Shown here: piece after piece, positions 52,707-62,204 of the stretch
Numbering within the stretch: the stretch's first letter is position 1
Layout: each line of letters starts with the position of its first letter
Assembly: GCA_965230345.1 (NCBI GenBank)
Contig: CBDDKR010000002.1
Location: 992,001 to 1,056,000 of the forward strand
DNA length: 64,000 nt
Origin: JADKBO01 sp965230345
GTDB lineage: Bacteria > Bacteroidota > Bacteroidia > Chitinophagales > Saprospiraceae
Reading direction: 5' to 3'
Translations under genes and position numbers: made by a program
The notes under the pieces: model-generated
Database searches by the model: none
Told to the model about the DNA's origin: nothing
What the model saw: only the letters and a program-made list of their open reading frames with translations

Positions 52707-53663
52707 TTAAGAATTAGGTGTCCAAGATACGACAATCTTACCTTTGGTATGCATGCTTTCCACATGTTGAATAGCTTCTGGTAAATGCTCAAAAGAGTAT
52801 ATTTTTTCGATGTGTGGTTGGAGCGTTTTATGGTGAAACATATCAGCCAAAGTATTTAAATCGACAGGGTTTGTTTCGGCCGTAAATTGACTTAGAGGAA
52901 ACCCCTTAAGTTTACATTTTAGGATAGTTGAAAGTAAATGTTGAAAGTTTGTGAAGCCGACTAAAACACCTCTATTTGCCCATTTAGAGTAGTTTTGATA
53001 GGTTAGGTTTCCAAATACATCTATGGCAAGATCATGTTTGGTATCTAGTTTATTGAGACTCCCATCATCATATGAAAAGACATGATCGGCACCGTACGAT
53101 TTTACCAATTCAACATTGCGTTTAGAACAAATCGCTGTAACCATTGCTCCTTTGGCTTTTGCAATCTGTACTGTAAAAAGACCGACTCCTCCTGAGGCTC
53201 CATTGATTACTACGGATTCCCCCTGCTTTATTTTTCCATGATTTATCAATGCTTGTAACGCTGTAATTCCAGCTAAAGGAAGACATGCCATTTCCAAAAA
53301 ATTACTTTCTATAGGCATAAGTCCACAAAGGGATTCATGAATAGAGATGTATTGTGCAAAAGCACCACCCTGAATAGATTCCCCAAAGACCCAATCTCCC
53401 ACCTTATAACGAGAAACAGTTGGTCCAACAGCTTCAATTATACCAGCAAAATCCGCTCCAGGGATTTTATTCTTGGGTTTAAAAAGACCAAAAGCAAGTC
53501 GAGCAAGAAAAGGCTTACCTCTTAATATTCTCCAGTCGGCTGCATTGATAGAATTGGCATGCACCCTGACCAGAACATGATCATTTTTGAGGTTTGGTTT
53601 TTCTACTTCTTGAAGATTTAGAACATCTGGTCCTCCATATTTGAATCTAGTAAAAGCCTTCAT
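52707..53663 (-). CDS. NAD(P)-dependent MDR-family oxidoreductase (quinone-oxidoreductase-like)
   Basis: 318-residue cytosolic enzyme with a GroES-like N-domain (VLVRVHANSINAADWRILRG) and a Rossmann domain (VVINGASGGVGLFTVQIAKA). It lacks the zinc-binding cysteines of alcohol dehydrogenases, so it belongs with the quinone-reductase/alkenal-reductase branch. The start at 53663 (MKAFTRFKYGG) is chosen over an upstream in-frame start at 53759 that adds 32 unlikely residues. Confidence 0.92.
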   Translation of the reverse strand: MKAFTRFKYGGPDVLNLQEVEKPNLKNDHVLVRVHANSINAADWRILRGKPFLARLAFGLFKPKNKIPGADFAGIIEAVGPTVSRYKVGDWVFGESIQGGAFAQYISIHESLCGLMPIESNFLEMACLPLAGITALQALINHGKIKQGESVVINGASGGVGLFTVQIAKAKGAMVTAICSKRNVELVKSYGADHVFSYDDGSLNKLDTKHDLAIDVFGNLTYQNYSKWANRGVLVGFTNFQHLLSTILKCKLKGFPLSQFTAETNPVDLNTLADMFHHKTLQPHIEKIYSFEHLPEAIQHVESMHTKGKIVVSWTPNS

Positions 53664-53866
53664 TTTTAGTATACTAAGGTTTAATCTGGAATATGCGTTA
53701 GATAATCTATTCAGAGCTGAAACAACTTCAAAATAAGACCTTTGGGTTGATTTCAGCACTCATAATGATGCTCTAATACATATTGTGAGTTTAATTGTTC
53801 TTTGTTGAGACGATCATTATTAAATAATGTTAACCTCAAGTATTATTTTTTTAGAAAAGTATTGTT

Positions 53867-54415
53867 TTACCAGTCTTTTTGTAAAAGAGTTTCCTCCATT
53901 TTACGCAGTATTTTTTTCAAATAGAACTTATGGAAGGGTTTTACTATGGCAAAGTAGATTTTACCCAAGTGATTGTTTATACAAACGGTAGTTGCAAGTT
54001 CAAAAGTTGATATGGACTCTTCTTTTTTTGAAATAAAAGAAAGTTTGAAATCTAGATGAGAATCTGTCTGTCCAGTAAGAAGCTCTTGCTGATTTTTATT
54101 AAGAACTTCGAATATCGCAATATTATCACCAATGTTTCCTTCAAAGGATCGTAAAAGGGTTAAGCGATTTTGCCTTTCGACTTTGGGTGCTGTTTTTAGT
54201 TCGAAAAATGAAGCAATTCGATCTCTTGTGTGCAGTAGAAAAGTGAATGATTTTGGAAAGGACAAGAAAAAGGCAATCATTAAGTCTTTTGGTTTGATTT
54301 GCTCTTTAAATTTGGTGGTTTTAAGTTGAAAAACATCACAAAAATCAACCTTGTCATTGCTTTGACCAATGAGGTAATTGGGATTTAACAAAACCTCTTT
54401 AACCGTAGTTTTCAT
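53867..54415 (-). CDS. DUF2867-family protein
   Basis: 182-residue soluble protein matching DUF2867, with characteristic ELKTAPKVERQNRLTLLRSF and SFISKKEESISTFELATTVC segments and the terminal IYFAIVKPFHKFYLKKIL. Members appear near oxidoreductase and NAD-binding proteins; the fold is SRPBCC-like. The start at 54415 drops eight unlikely upstream residues. The function is unknown. Confidence 0.82.
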   Translation of the reverse strand: MKTTVKEVLLNPNYLIGQSNDKVDFCDVFQLKTTKFKEQIKPKDLMIAFFLSFPKSFTFLLHTRDRIASFFELKTAPKVERQNRLTLLRSFEGNIGDNIAIFEVLNKNQQELLTGQTDSHLDFKLSFISKKEESISTFELATTVCINNHLGKIYFAIVKPFHKFYLKKILRKMEETLLQKDW

Positions 54416-54475
54416 GTACAATAAATCTTCACAACACAAAGGTATGATAAACTTTTTTATGAGAGAATAGCTGTT

Positions 54476-55495
54476 TTACTCTTTGGGTTGGTAGGCATGA
54501 ATGGCATTAGTCAATTTCATGAAAATTCGATTTCTTAATGCCGTTGGTTGAAGAACTTCAATACTTTCACCAAAACCTAAGATCAATCGCTCTAACTCAA
54601 AATTGATGTGCACTCTAATTTTAATGGTGATACTATTATCTGAATGCTTTTCCAATAATACCTGCGAGTGGTGAAGGGGTTTGGTAGTGATATAAGGAGC
54701 ATTATGTCGATCTATTTTAAGTACGATATCATTCAAATGTTTTTCATTCATTACGGTAACACCAATGGTGTTTTGATAATACTTGTCCCCATCAAAAGGT
54801 TCGTCGATATGATTAATGGATAAATTGTAATCTACTTTCTGAATTCGATCTAGTGCTAGAGTAAGTATGGTATGATTTTCATTTTTTCTTCCTACCAAGA
54901 ACCACCGATTGTTAAACTCTTTTAGAATAAAAGGGTGAATAATTATGGAGGAGGCTTCACGAGCTTTGAAGGATTGATAAGTGATTTCTAGAACTATTTT
55001 TTTTAGAATGGATTGATATAAAACATCTAGATATTCCAACCCTTTTAGATGCTCATTTTTATCCAAATGAATAATGGATGGCTGGTGATTTTTTTCTGTG
55101 TATATTTTGTCTTCAAGGCGCTGAATGATGCCTCCTAATTCAGAGAATAAGGAGAAATCTTTGAACTGTTTGAGCATTTCAACCGATTCGGAAAGAACGT
55201 TCATATCGCTTTCTGTCAAGGGAATATCGGTTATTGAATAGTTGGGATCATCATATTTGTAATACTTTTTCTGATAAACAACAATGGGTGCACTATAGCC
55301 CAGCTTATTGCTTCGCATCATTTGGATATCCAATTGGACGGTGCGTTTGCTGACATTTATGGTTCGTCCTTCATATTCATATAGAGCATCAGAGCAAGCA
55401 TTTATCAAATCCTGTAAAGTCCATTTTTTGAATTTGTTTTGAAGACACTTATCTATAGTTTTATAGCGAATAAGCGCATTTTTAGTTTGAGCCAT
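54476..55495 (-). CDS. WYL-domain transcriptional regulator
   Basis: 339-residue regulator. An N-terminal HTH (about 8-75: YKTIDKCLQNKFKKWTLQDL) precedes a WYL domain (about 150-250: VLEITYQSFKAREASSIIIH, with WFLVGRKN as the ligand-binding core) and a WCX-like C-terminal region. WYL proteins sense nucleic acids or nucleotides in many defence and repair settings. It is divergent from rtcB, and a quasi-palindrome lies in between, so it is likely the rtcB regulator in place of RtcR. The start at 55495 drops 28 residues of promoter read-through. Confidence 0.9.
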   Translation of the reverse strand: MAQTKNALIRYKTIDKCLQNKFKKWTLQDLINACSDALYEYEGRTINVSKRTVQLDIQMMRSNKLGYSAPIVVYQKKYYKYDDPNYSITDIPLTESDMNVLSESVEMLKQFKDFSLFSELGGIIQRLEDKIYTEKNHQPSIIHLDKNEHLKGLEYLDVLYQSILKKIVLEITYQSFKAREASSIIIHPFILKEFNNRWFLVGRKNENHTILTLALDRIQKVDYNLSINHIDEPFDGDKYYQNTIGVTVMNEKHLNDIVLKIDRHNAPYITTKPLHHSQVLLEKHSDNSITIKIRVHINFELERLILGFGESIEVLQPTALRNRIFMKLTNAIHAYQPKE

Positions 55496-55532
55496 AATTA
55501 CAATAAAGTATTTGTCACAATAATATAAAAAA

Positions 55533-55553
55533 CTACGCAAATTAATTGCGCAG
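55533..55553. promoter_or_regulatory. quasi-palindrome, candidate WYL operator
   Basis: CTACGCAAATTAATTGCGCAG, 21 bp long, reads nearly the same on both strands (CGCAA and TTGCG arms). It lies 38 bp from the WYL regulator start and 98 bp from rtcB, in the 155-bp divergent gap, the usual place for a shared operator. Confidence 0.55.
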
Positions 55554-55650
55554 AAGTAGATCACCTTTGTATTATTCATTTGATATACGTATTGAAATGT
55601 AAATCCGCATTAACAAATAAGAAGCATTTGTTGCGCTTAAAGACTAGAAG

Positions 55651-57036
55651 ATGAGTAAAGAAGTAAAGATTACTGGAAAGACATTAATTGATTTGGGATT
55701 TAAAGGAAATCGATGGTTCAAAGAAGCCATTGAATACATCAATCAAAACCAATTTAGTAAAGCTGAGATGATGGTTTATTTGGAACAGTTTAGAACACCT
55801 CCAGAAATAGAACCTCAAAAAACCATTCCTTTTGCGATTAATATTAAAGCCGAGAATGAAATGGAAAAGGAAAATGTTAATGCTGTTCTTGAGACGATGG
55901 AAGAACTGATGAAAACACCCACCCTTGTAGATGGTGCGGTTATGCCAGATGCTTGCCCTACGGGACCCAAAGGAACCATACCTGTTGGAGGAGTAGTGGT
56001 TGCCAAAAATGCAATCCATCCAGGAATGCACTCGGCTGATATATGTTGCTCGGTAATGTTGACTGATTTTGGAAAAGTTGAACCCCAAAAGGTCTTGGAT
56101 GCCGCTCATAGTATAACTCATTTTGGTTTTGGGGGACGTTCACGAGAAGAACAATTTCGATTTCCAATGGATTTGTTAGAAGAAATGAAATCCAATGATT
56201 ACTTGAAAGATGAGAAGAGTATTTCTGTCGCTAGATCTCATTTGGGGACACAAGGCGATGGAAATCACTTTTTATTTGTAGGGAGGTCCAAGGAATCAGG
56301 GAATACAATGTTGGTAACTCATCACGGAAGTAGAGGACTGGGAGCAGGTTTATATAAAAAAGGAATGCGAATTGCTGAAAAGTTTAGACAGGAAAGATCA
56401 CCAAAAACGTTAAAACGAAATGCATGGATTCCTTTCGATACTGATGAGGGCAAAAGCTATTGGAATGCTTTGCAAATAGTGAGAAAATGGACAAAGAAGA
56501 ATCACGAGGTCATTCACGACGCTACATTGGAAAAATTGAATGGAGAAAGATTCGATCGCTATTGGAATGAACATAACTTCGTATTTAAAGATGGAGATTT
56601 GTTTTTTCATGCCAAGGGAGCTACGCCATTAGATGAGCGATTTCTTCCTGATATTACAGGACCTAGATTAATACCTTTAAACATGTCTGAACCCGTGTTA
56701 ATAGTAAAAGGAAACACTACGAAGACCAACTTGGGGTTCGCTCCCCATGGTGCAGGGAGAAATATGAGTAGGACACAGCACCGCAAAAGTAAGGTTGGAA
56801 CGATTGAAGAAATCTTTATGGCTGAAACAGAAGGATTAGATGTTCGCTTTTTTTCCAATGAAATCGACATTACAGAATTGCCTTCTGCGTATAAAAATGC
56901 GAAAACGGTTCGAAGTCAAATGAAGGAGTTCGGTCTGGGAGAAGTGATAGATGAGGTTATTCCTTTTGGTTGCATAATGGCAGGAGATTGGCAAAAAAAT
57001 GCACCATGGAAAAAGAAAAAAGGGTCGAAACAATAA
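55651..57036 (+). CDS. rtcB: RtcB-family RNA ligase
   Basis: 461-residue cytosolic ligase that joins 2',3'-cyclic phosphate or 3'-phosphate ends to 5'-OH RNA using GTP and Mn. Motifs are DACPTGPKGTIPVGG, the metal Cys in HPGMHSADICCSVM, GTQGDGNHFLFVG and THHGSRGLGAGLY, and the guanylylated His in FAPHGAGRNMSRTQHR (about 370). It has the standard architecture for the bacterial branch. A divergent WYL regulator and an intervening quasi-palindrome suggest induced RNA repair. Confidence 0.93.
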   Translation: MSKEVKITGKTLIDLGFKGNRWFKEAIEYINQNQFSKAEMMVYLEQFRTPPEIEPQKTIPFAINIKAENEMEKENVNAVLETMEELMKTPTLVDGAVMPDACPTGPKGTIPVGGVVVAKNAIHPGMHSADICCSVMLTDFGKVEPQKVLDAAHSITHFGFGGRSREEQFRFPMDLLEEMKSNDYLKDEKSISVARSHLGTQGDGNHFLFVGRSKESGNTMLVTHHGSRGLGAGLYKKGMRIAEKFRQERSPKTLKRNAWIPFDTDEGKSYWNALQIVRKWTKKNHEVIHDATLEKLNGERFDRYWNEHNFVFKDGDLFFHAKGATPLDERFLPDITGPRLIPLNMSEPVLIVKGNTTKTNLGFAPHGAGRNMSRTQHRKSKVGTIEEIFMAETEGLDVRFFSNEIDITELPSAYKNAKTVRSQMKEFGLGEVIDEVIPFGCIMAGDWQKNAPWKKKKGSKQ

Positions 57037-57047
57037 GTTTTGACCCT
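57021..57047. terminator. terminator overlapping the rtcB stop codon
   Basis: AGGGTCGAAAC and GTTTTGACCCT form an 11-bp stem (one G-U) whose loop contains the rtcB TAA stop codon. It lies between rtcB and the convergent lpdA gene. The T-run is weak, so it may work in combination with the convergent arrangement. Confidence 0.6.
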
Positions 57048-57076
57048 CTAAATCTTTGATTCAAACCGAACCCTGT

Positions 57077-58480
57077 TTATTTATGAATAGCTCTAGCATC
57101 CGTTGCATCTAAAGCGGCTTCTTTTACCGCTTCGGTAAATGTTGGATGTGGATGACATATTCTAGCCATGTCTTCTGCTGAAGCTCTAAATTCCATTAAC
57201 GCTACGGCTTCCATGATGACGTCGGCCACTCGAGGTCCTACCATATGAACACCTAGGAGTTCATCGGTTTCTTTATGTGCTAAAACTTTAACCATTCCTT
57301 CAGTGTCCATACTTGCCCTGGCTCTTCCCAATGCTTTGAAAGGAAATTTTCCAGATTTGTAAGGAACTCCAGCTTCTTTAAGCTGTTCCTCAGTTTGACC
57401 TACAGCTGATACCTCAGGCCATGTATAGACAACACCAGGAATCAAATTGTAGTTGATGTGAGGTTTTTGTCCAGAAATATACTCTGCTACATAAACGCCT
57501 TCTTCCTCAGCTTTATGGGCCAACATAGGTCCAGCAACGACATCACCAATTGCGAATACATTATCTACATTGGTTCGTAAATGCTCATCTACTTTAATTC
57601 GACCTCTTTCGTCTACTTCAATACCTGCATTTTCCAACCCAAGGTTGGCAGTGTAAGGTTTTCTTCCAATGGCAATTAAGCAATAGTCTGCCTTGATCGT
57701 TTTTACTTCATCCTTGCCTTTTTCTTGGAAAGAAACAGTAGTACTCGTTTTGTTTCCTTTGACTGTAGTTACGGCATGATTAAAATGGAAGGTCATGCCC
57801 AGCTTTTTCAATGATCTAGTCAACTCTTTTGCACAGTCTTTATCCATGCCAGGAATTGCTCTTCCTTGAAACTCAATTACATCAATTTTTGTTCCTAATC
57901 GAGCAAAAACGCTACCTAGTTCTAAACCAATAACACCAGCTCCAATAACTACCATAGATTTTGGAAGTTTTTCAATGTTAAGAGCTTCTGTAGAAGTAAT
58001 GACTCTATTTTTGTCATAGTTCATGCTCTCAGGTGTAACAGGTTTTGAACCAGTAGCAACGATGACATATTTGGTCGTAAGAGTTTCTTCTTTACCTTCG
58101 GCATTCGTCACTTTAATCGTGTTTTTGTCCACGAAGCTTCCAACGCCTGCATGAACATCGATTTTATTTTTCTTCATGAGAAAATCTACACCTCCACATG
58201 TTTGGGTAACTACATCATTTTTACGAGAAACCATTTGTTTCAAGTCCACACTAAGTTTACCAACATTAATTCCATGTTCGGCAAATTTGGAATGAGCGTT
58301 GTGGTAGTGTTCCGATGAGTCCAGAAGTGCTTTAGACGGGATACAACCAACATTTAAGCATGTTCCACCTAAAGTACTGTATTTTTCTATCAAAGCGGTT
58401 TTATGCCCTAATTGTGCACATCTAATTGCACTAACATATCCACCAGGTCCTGAACCAATTACGATTACATCATATTGCAT
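57077..58480 (-). CDS. lpdA: dihydrolipoyl dehydrogenase
   Basis: 467-residue E3 subunit of pyruvate/2-oxoglutarate dehydrogenase complexes and the glycine cleavage system, reoxidising dihydrolipoamide with NAD. The FAD site is GSGPGGYVSAIRCAQLG, the redox disulphide GGTCLNVGCIPSKAL (Cys42/47), NAD site IGAGVIGLELGSVF, and the catalytic His-Glu is in HPHPTFTEAVKEA. Full length. It ends a minus-strand run (gpx, holB, ricT, lpdA). Confidence 0.97.
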   Translation of the reverse strand: MQYDVIVIGSGPGGYVSAIRCAQLGHKTALIEKYSTLGGTCLNVGCIPSKALLDSSEHYHNAHSKFAEHGINVGKLSVDLKQMVSRKNDVVTQTCGGVDFLMKKNKIDVHAGVGSFVDKNTIKVTNAEGKEETLTTKYVIVATGSKPVTPESMNYDKNRVITSTEALNIEKLPKSMVVIGAGVIGLELGSVFARLGTKIDVIEFQGRAIPGMDKDCAKELTRSLKKLGMTFHFNHAVTTVKGNKTSTTVSFQEKGKDEVKTIKADYCLIAIGRKPYTANLGLENAGIEVDERGRIKVDEHLRTNVDNVFAIGDVVAGPMLAHKAEEEGVYVAEYISGQKPHINYNLIPGVVYTWPEVSAVGQTEEQLKEAGVPYKSGKFPFKALGRARASMDTEGMVKVLAHKETDELLGVHMVGPRVADVIMEAVALMEFRASAEDMARICHPHPTFTEAVKEAALDATDARAIHK

Positions 58481-58497
58481 TGTACTCGATTTAATTT

Positions 58498-59898
58498 TTA
58501 TGTTTTATTATTGTTTGAATTGTTATTTCTCTTTTGATTTCTTGGCTTAGAGTTCCTTTTGTTTCTATTGTTCTTTGGTCCATCTTTTTTAGGAGTTGGA
58601 CTTCCTTCTTTGGTTTTATTCGTATTCTGACCACCTTTGTTGGGTGTGCTTTTTTTACGATTTCCTTTATTGGAAGACGGAGGATTCTTTGAATTCTTGT
58701 TTTGAGGTTTTCCTCCTTGTTTTTCGTTTTCCTTTTTATCGGAAGAATTATTCCTCGTATTAGATTTCTTATTATCCGGTTTTCTTGATTTAGATCGACT
58801 TTTTCTCCTCTTTTTTCGGTCGTTAGGCAATTCAATTACGCCAGTAACATCAGCAAAATCTACTTCTTTTTCTTGAGATTCAATCAGTGTGTTTTCATAC
58901 ATTGACACCAAGTCTTCAGGCATTTCACCTTTTTTATTCATGGCAAGAATTTCCTTCACCTTATTTTTATCTAATGGGTGAAAAGCTCCACGAAGCAATA
59001 TATCGTCATAGATGTAATACATCAGACCTTTAAAAATATCCGTTTTAACTAGAATAGCCTTCCCCTTCTTTGTTCTAAGAACATCTGCTTTTTTAGGGAA
59101 ATCTTTTAGGGCGTCTAAGTACGTATCTAATTCATAATTTAGGCAGCATTTCAACCTACCACATTGACCAGAAAGTTTGGTTTGATTGATTGAAATGTTT
59201 TGGTATCGAGCTGCAGAAGTATTGACAGATTTGAAGTCCGAAAGCCAAGTTGAACAACACAGTTCTCGACCACAACTTCCCATGCCTCCAATTCTTGCAC
59301 TTTCTTGACGCGAACCAATTTGGCGCATTTCTATTTTAATGCGAAACTCTTTAGCATAAGCTCTAACCAATTCTCTAAAGTCCACCCTTCCATTAGCAGT
59401 ATAGAAGAAAGTAGCCTTTTTAAGATCGGCTTGATATTCTATATCTCCAAGCTTCATTTCTAGTCCAAGAGACCTAGCAATTGCCCTTGATCTGGAAAGA
59501 ATTTTGGATTCTAATTCACGTGCTTGTCTAAGTTTATCTAAGTCTTTGTCACCAGCAACACGAACTATATTATTTGAAATACTGCTTTCAGAAACAGATT
59601 TTTTCTTCATTTGCAACCTCACCAAATCACCCATTAAAGTGATTTGTCCAACATCATATCCTGGAGAACACTCGACAACCACCATATCGCCGGTATGATA
59701 ATTGTAAATATTGTCCTTACACTTAAAGAAATCTTTTCGCGCGCCATTTTTGAAACTTACTTCTATATAACTATAGATGTTAGGATCATTTATATCAAGT
59801 GTACTTATCCAGTCATATGTGTTCATTTTATTACATCCTCCTGAATCACAATGGCCATTTTTACCACATCCTTCAGAAGAACAATTTGAACATCCCAT
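58498..59898 (-). CDS. ricT: RicT-like PSP1-domain protein
   Basis: 466-residue protein. An N-terminal Cys-rich tail (MGCSNCSSEGCGKNGHC) precedes the PSP1 domain (about 60-280), with conserved RELCCSTWLSDF and CGRLKCCLNYEL cysteines that in RicT coordinate an Fe-S cluster within the Y-complex that supports RNA processing. The last 100 residues are Lys/Asn/Ser-rich and disordered, probably an RNA-contact tail. The start at 59898 keeps the Cys-rich tail. It lies immediately downstream of holB, a frequent PSP1 neighbour. Confidence 0.88.
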   Translation of the reverse strand: MGCSNCSSEGCGKNGHCDSGGCNKMNTYDWISTLDINDPNIYSYIEVSFKNGARKDFFKCKDNIYNYHTGDMVVVECSPGYDVGQITLMGDLVRLQMKKKSVSESSISNNIVRVAGDKDLDKLRQARELESKILSRSRAIARSLGLEMKLGDIEYQADLKKATFFYTANGRVDFRELVRAYAKEFRIKIEMRQIGSRQESARIGGMGSCGRELCCSTWLSDFKSVNTSAARYQNISINQTKLSGQCGRLKCCLNYELDTYLDALKDFPKKADVLRTKKGKAILVKTDIFKGLMYYIYDDILLRGAFHPLDKNKVKEILAMNKKGEMPEDLVSMYENTLIESQEKEVDFADVTGVIELPNDRKKRRKSRSKSRKPDNKKSNTRNNSSDKKENEKQGGKPQNKNSKNPPSSNKGNRKKSTPNKGGQNTNKTKEGSPTPKKDGPKNNRNKRNSKPRNQKRNNNSNNNKT

Positions 59899-60010
59899 AT
59901 ATTTATATTTTGTCAATTTAGTGTACAAAAAAGGGCATTCATTAGTTGAACTTTCCTTTTAAGGTACAAGAGGAAAAACATCTTTGCCTCTTACAAGAGA
60001 GTCTACCCTC

Positions 60011-61165
60011 CTACACAAAATTAATTTCTTTTGGAAGATTAGCATCAATATTTCTTAAAATATCTCCAAGAAGTATGGAATCCGCCATGAAAGCAATTTT
60101 CATATTTGCATTTCTATTACAATTGATGATCGCATTTTCCAATACCATTGATATTTTATGAATTTTATCTTCGGTTATGATGCTTTTCATTTTGTTGGCA
60201 GTGTCTAATTCTCTTTGATTTAAAACAGGAGGTGTATTTGTTTTAAAATAGAAAAAATACTCTCTTAGAAAACGAAGACCATATTGGAAAAACTTGATCT
60301 GTTGATCTTTAGACCAAGCTGCCATTAATAATGTATAATCATGCATTTCTACCATATCAGCTTTATAACTGATGCGCAACCACTTAAAGAAGGCTTCGGA
60401 TAAGTCTTCATATTCTCCTTTGGCTATGTGAATGGCCTTGTTAAGGTTCCGCTCTGATATCGAAGCGATCTGAATGGCATCGTTATGCTCAATCTTGTAA
60501 TCCGTATTTAAGACTTCCGTAATCTCTTCTTCACTGAATGGAAGAACCTTAACCAATTGGCATCTAGACAAAATTGTGTTTAGAATTTTTTCTTGTTGCT
60601 CAGCTACTAGGATAATGATTGTATTTGGAGTTGGCTCCTCAATTAATTTGAGAAGTCGGTTTCCTTCATTTCCCAAAAATTCTGGTAACCATAGGATTAA
60701 AACCTTGGGTCCATCAGCATAAGATTGCAATGAAAGTTTTTGAATAATAGAAGAACACTCTTTTACATTAATGTTAGGTTTTGAACTTCCCGCATGAATA
60801 ATTTCTTGCCAATCTGAAATACTCAAATAAGGGTTTTGACTTAATGCATTACGCCATTCTTTTAGAAAATCATCGCTTATAGAGTCAGCCCTGTTTTTGC
60901 CATCGGCTTTAACTACAGGAAAAGACCAATGTATGTCGGGGTATATAATTTTATGTGACTGCTTGCAAGCAGGACAAGTTCCACAGCTATCATTTTCTAG
61001 TTTATTGGTACATACTAAGTAAGAGGCAAAAGCTCTAGCTAGAGCCAATGTTCCAGAACCTTCATTTCCCAGAAAAATTTGGGCATGAGGAATTCGATTT
61101 TCAGTAACTTGCTGAAGCAAAAAGGTCTTTTCTTTTTCCTTGAAAGGAATGTCTTTAAAAAACAT
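60011..61165 (-). CDS. holB: DNA polymerase III subunit delta'
   Basis: 384-residue clamp-loader subunit. The P-loop region is degenerate (GNEGSGTLALARAFA) as usual for delta', the zinc finger is CGTCPACKQSH, and the arginine-finger-like SRC motif (TILSRCQLVKV) is intact. It acts with DnaX and HolA to load the sliding clamp. It starts 6 nt after the glutathione peroxidase stop, so the genes share a transcript. Confidence 0.92.
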   Translation of the reverse strand: MFFKDIPFKEKEKTFLLQQVTENRIPHAQIFLGNEGSGTLALARAFASYLVCTNKLENDSCGTCPACKQSHKIIYPDIHWSFPVVKADGKNRADSISDDFLKEWRNALSQNPYLSISDWQEIIHAGSSKPNINVKECSSIIQKLSLQSYADGPKVLILWLPEFLGNEGNRLLKLIEEPTPNTIIILVAEQQEKILNTILSRCQLVKVLPFSEEEITEVLNTDYKIEHNDAIQIASISERNLNKAIHIAKGEYEDLSEAFFKWLRISYKADMVEMHDYTLLMAAWSKDQQIKFFQYGLRFLREYFFYFKTNTPPVLNQRELDTANKMKSIITEDKIHKISMVLENAIINCNRNANMKIAFMADSILLGDILRNIDANLPKEINFV

Positions 61166-61171
61166 TAAAGT

Positions 61172-61648
61172 CTATTTTAGATACGACAAAACTTCGTCAT
61201 CAAAAGGTATGATTTGAGAAGGAAAAGACGCTAAAACTTCACCCTTCTCTGAAAGTAAAAACTTATGAAAGTTCCATTTGACATCATGGTTTTTATCTCC
61301 ATTAACCTCAGCTTTTGTCAAATATTGATACAAAGGGTGAGTATCATTTAGGATTCCAATTTTTTCAGTCATAGGAAAATCAACCTTATAGGTATTCCTG
61401 CAAAACAAGCTAATTTCTTCAAGGGAACCTGGTTCTTGTGCTCCAAAATCATTACAAGGAACACCCAATACTACGAGTTGGTCTTTGTACTGTTCTGAGA
61501 GTTCTTGAAGTTGAGCATATTGAGGTGTAAAACCACATTCTGATGCAACATTGACAATTAAAAGTTTTTTACCGTCAAACCTTTTCCAGTTTAACGGTGT
61601 TCCATCGATAAGGTTTATATCTATATTGAAAATATGATTATCTTTCAT
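61172..61648 (-). CDS. glutathione/thioredoxin peroxidase (BtuE-like)
   Basis: 158-residue peroxidase using a Cys rather than selenocysteine at VASECGFTPQY (about Cys38), with Gln in CNDFGAQEPGS and Trp in VKWNFHKFL completing the catalytic set. A second Cys (FCRN, about 88) is the likely resolving residue, so the reductant is probably thioredoxin. It is the first gene of the run gpx, holB, ricT, lpdA on the minus strand. Confidence 0.93.
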   Translation of the reverse strand: MKDNHIFNIDINLIDGTPLNWKRFDGKKLLIVNVASECGFTPQYAQLQELSEQYKDQLVVLGVPCNDFGAQEPGSLEEISLFCRNTYKVDFPMTEKIGILNDTHPLYQYLTKAEVNGDKNHDVKWNFHKFLLSEKGEVLASFPSQIIPFDDEVLSYLK

Positions 61649-61714
61649 TTATTAAATATGGTTATATGATGTCAAAGATAGTCCAAAAATCAGTGACCAT
61701 GAAATATTACAATT

Positions 61715-62122
61715 ATGAGGTTATCGGTATATAGGAGAGCACATTTTAATGCAGCACATAGGGTTTTTAACCCACGATGGAGTGATGAAAAGAATGCCGA
61801 GACATTTGGTAAATGTTCTAATCCTAATTTTCATGGACACAACTACGAAATGGAGGTTAAGATCACAGGAGAGGTTGATCCTGACACAGGATATGTGTAT
61901 GATTTAGGCAAGCTAAAAGAACTCATTCGAACAGAAGTGGAAGAAAGATTGGATCATAAAAATTTGAATGTCGAAGTTGCTGAATTTGCCAACTTAATTC
62001 CTACAGCGGAACACATTTGCTATGTGATTTACCAATTGCTCCGTGACAAAATAGACGCACGCTACGACTTACAAATTAAGCTATGGGAAACGCCAAGAAA
62101 TTACGTAAAATTCCCTGCTTAA
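61715..62122 (+). CDS. queD: 6-carboxytetrahydropterin synthase
   Basis: 135-residue T-fold enzyme making 6-carboxytetrahydropterin for queuosine (or a 6-pyruvoyltetrahydropterin-type reaction). Zinc ligands are His in FNAAHRV and the HGHNY pair (about 43-45). The catalytic Cys is in GKCSNPNFHGH (about 38), and TAEHICYVIYQLLRD is the closing helix. Length and motifs fit the short bacterial QueD class. Divergent from the peroxidase run. Confidence 0.93.
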   Translation: MRLSVYRRAHFNAAHRVFNPRWSDEKNAETFGKCSNPNFHGHNYEMEVKITGEVDPDTGYVYDLGKLKELIRTEVEERLDHKNLNVEVAEFANLIPTAEHICYVIYQLLRDKIDARYDLQIKLWETPRNYVKFPA

Positions 62123-62204
62123 ATGGAATTAAAATCTCAGACCATTAAAGAATCCTCGTAAGGGCTTTACGTGCAAGGCATTATGGGCAATTAAGGAAGA
62201 ACAG

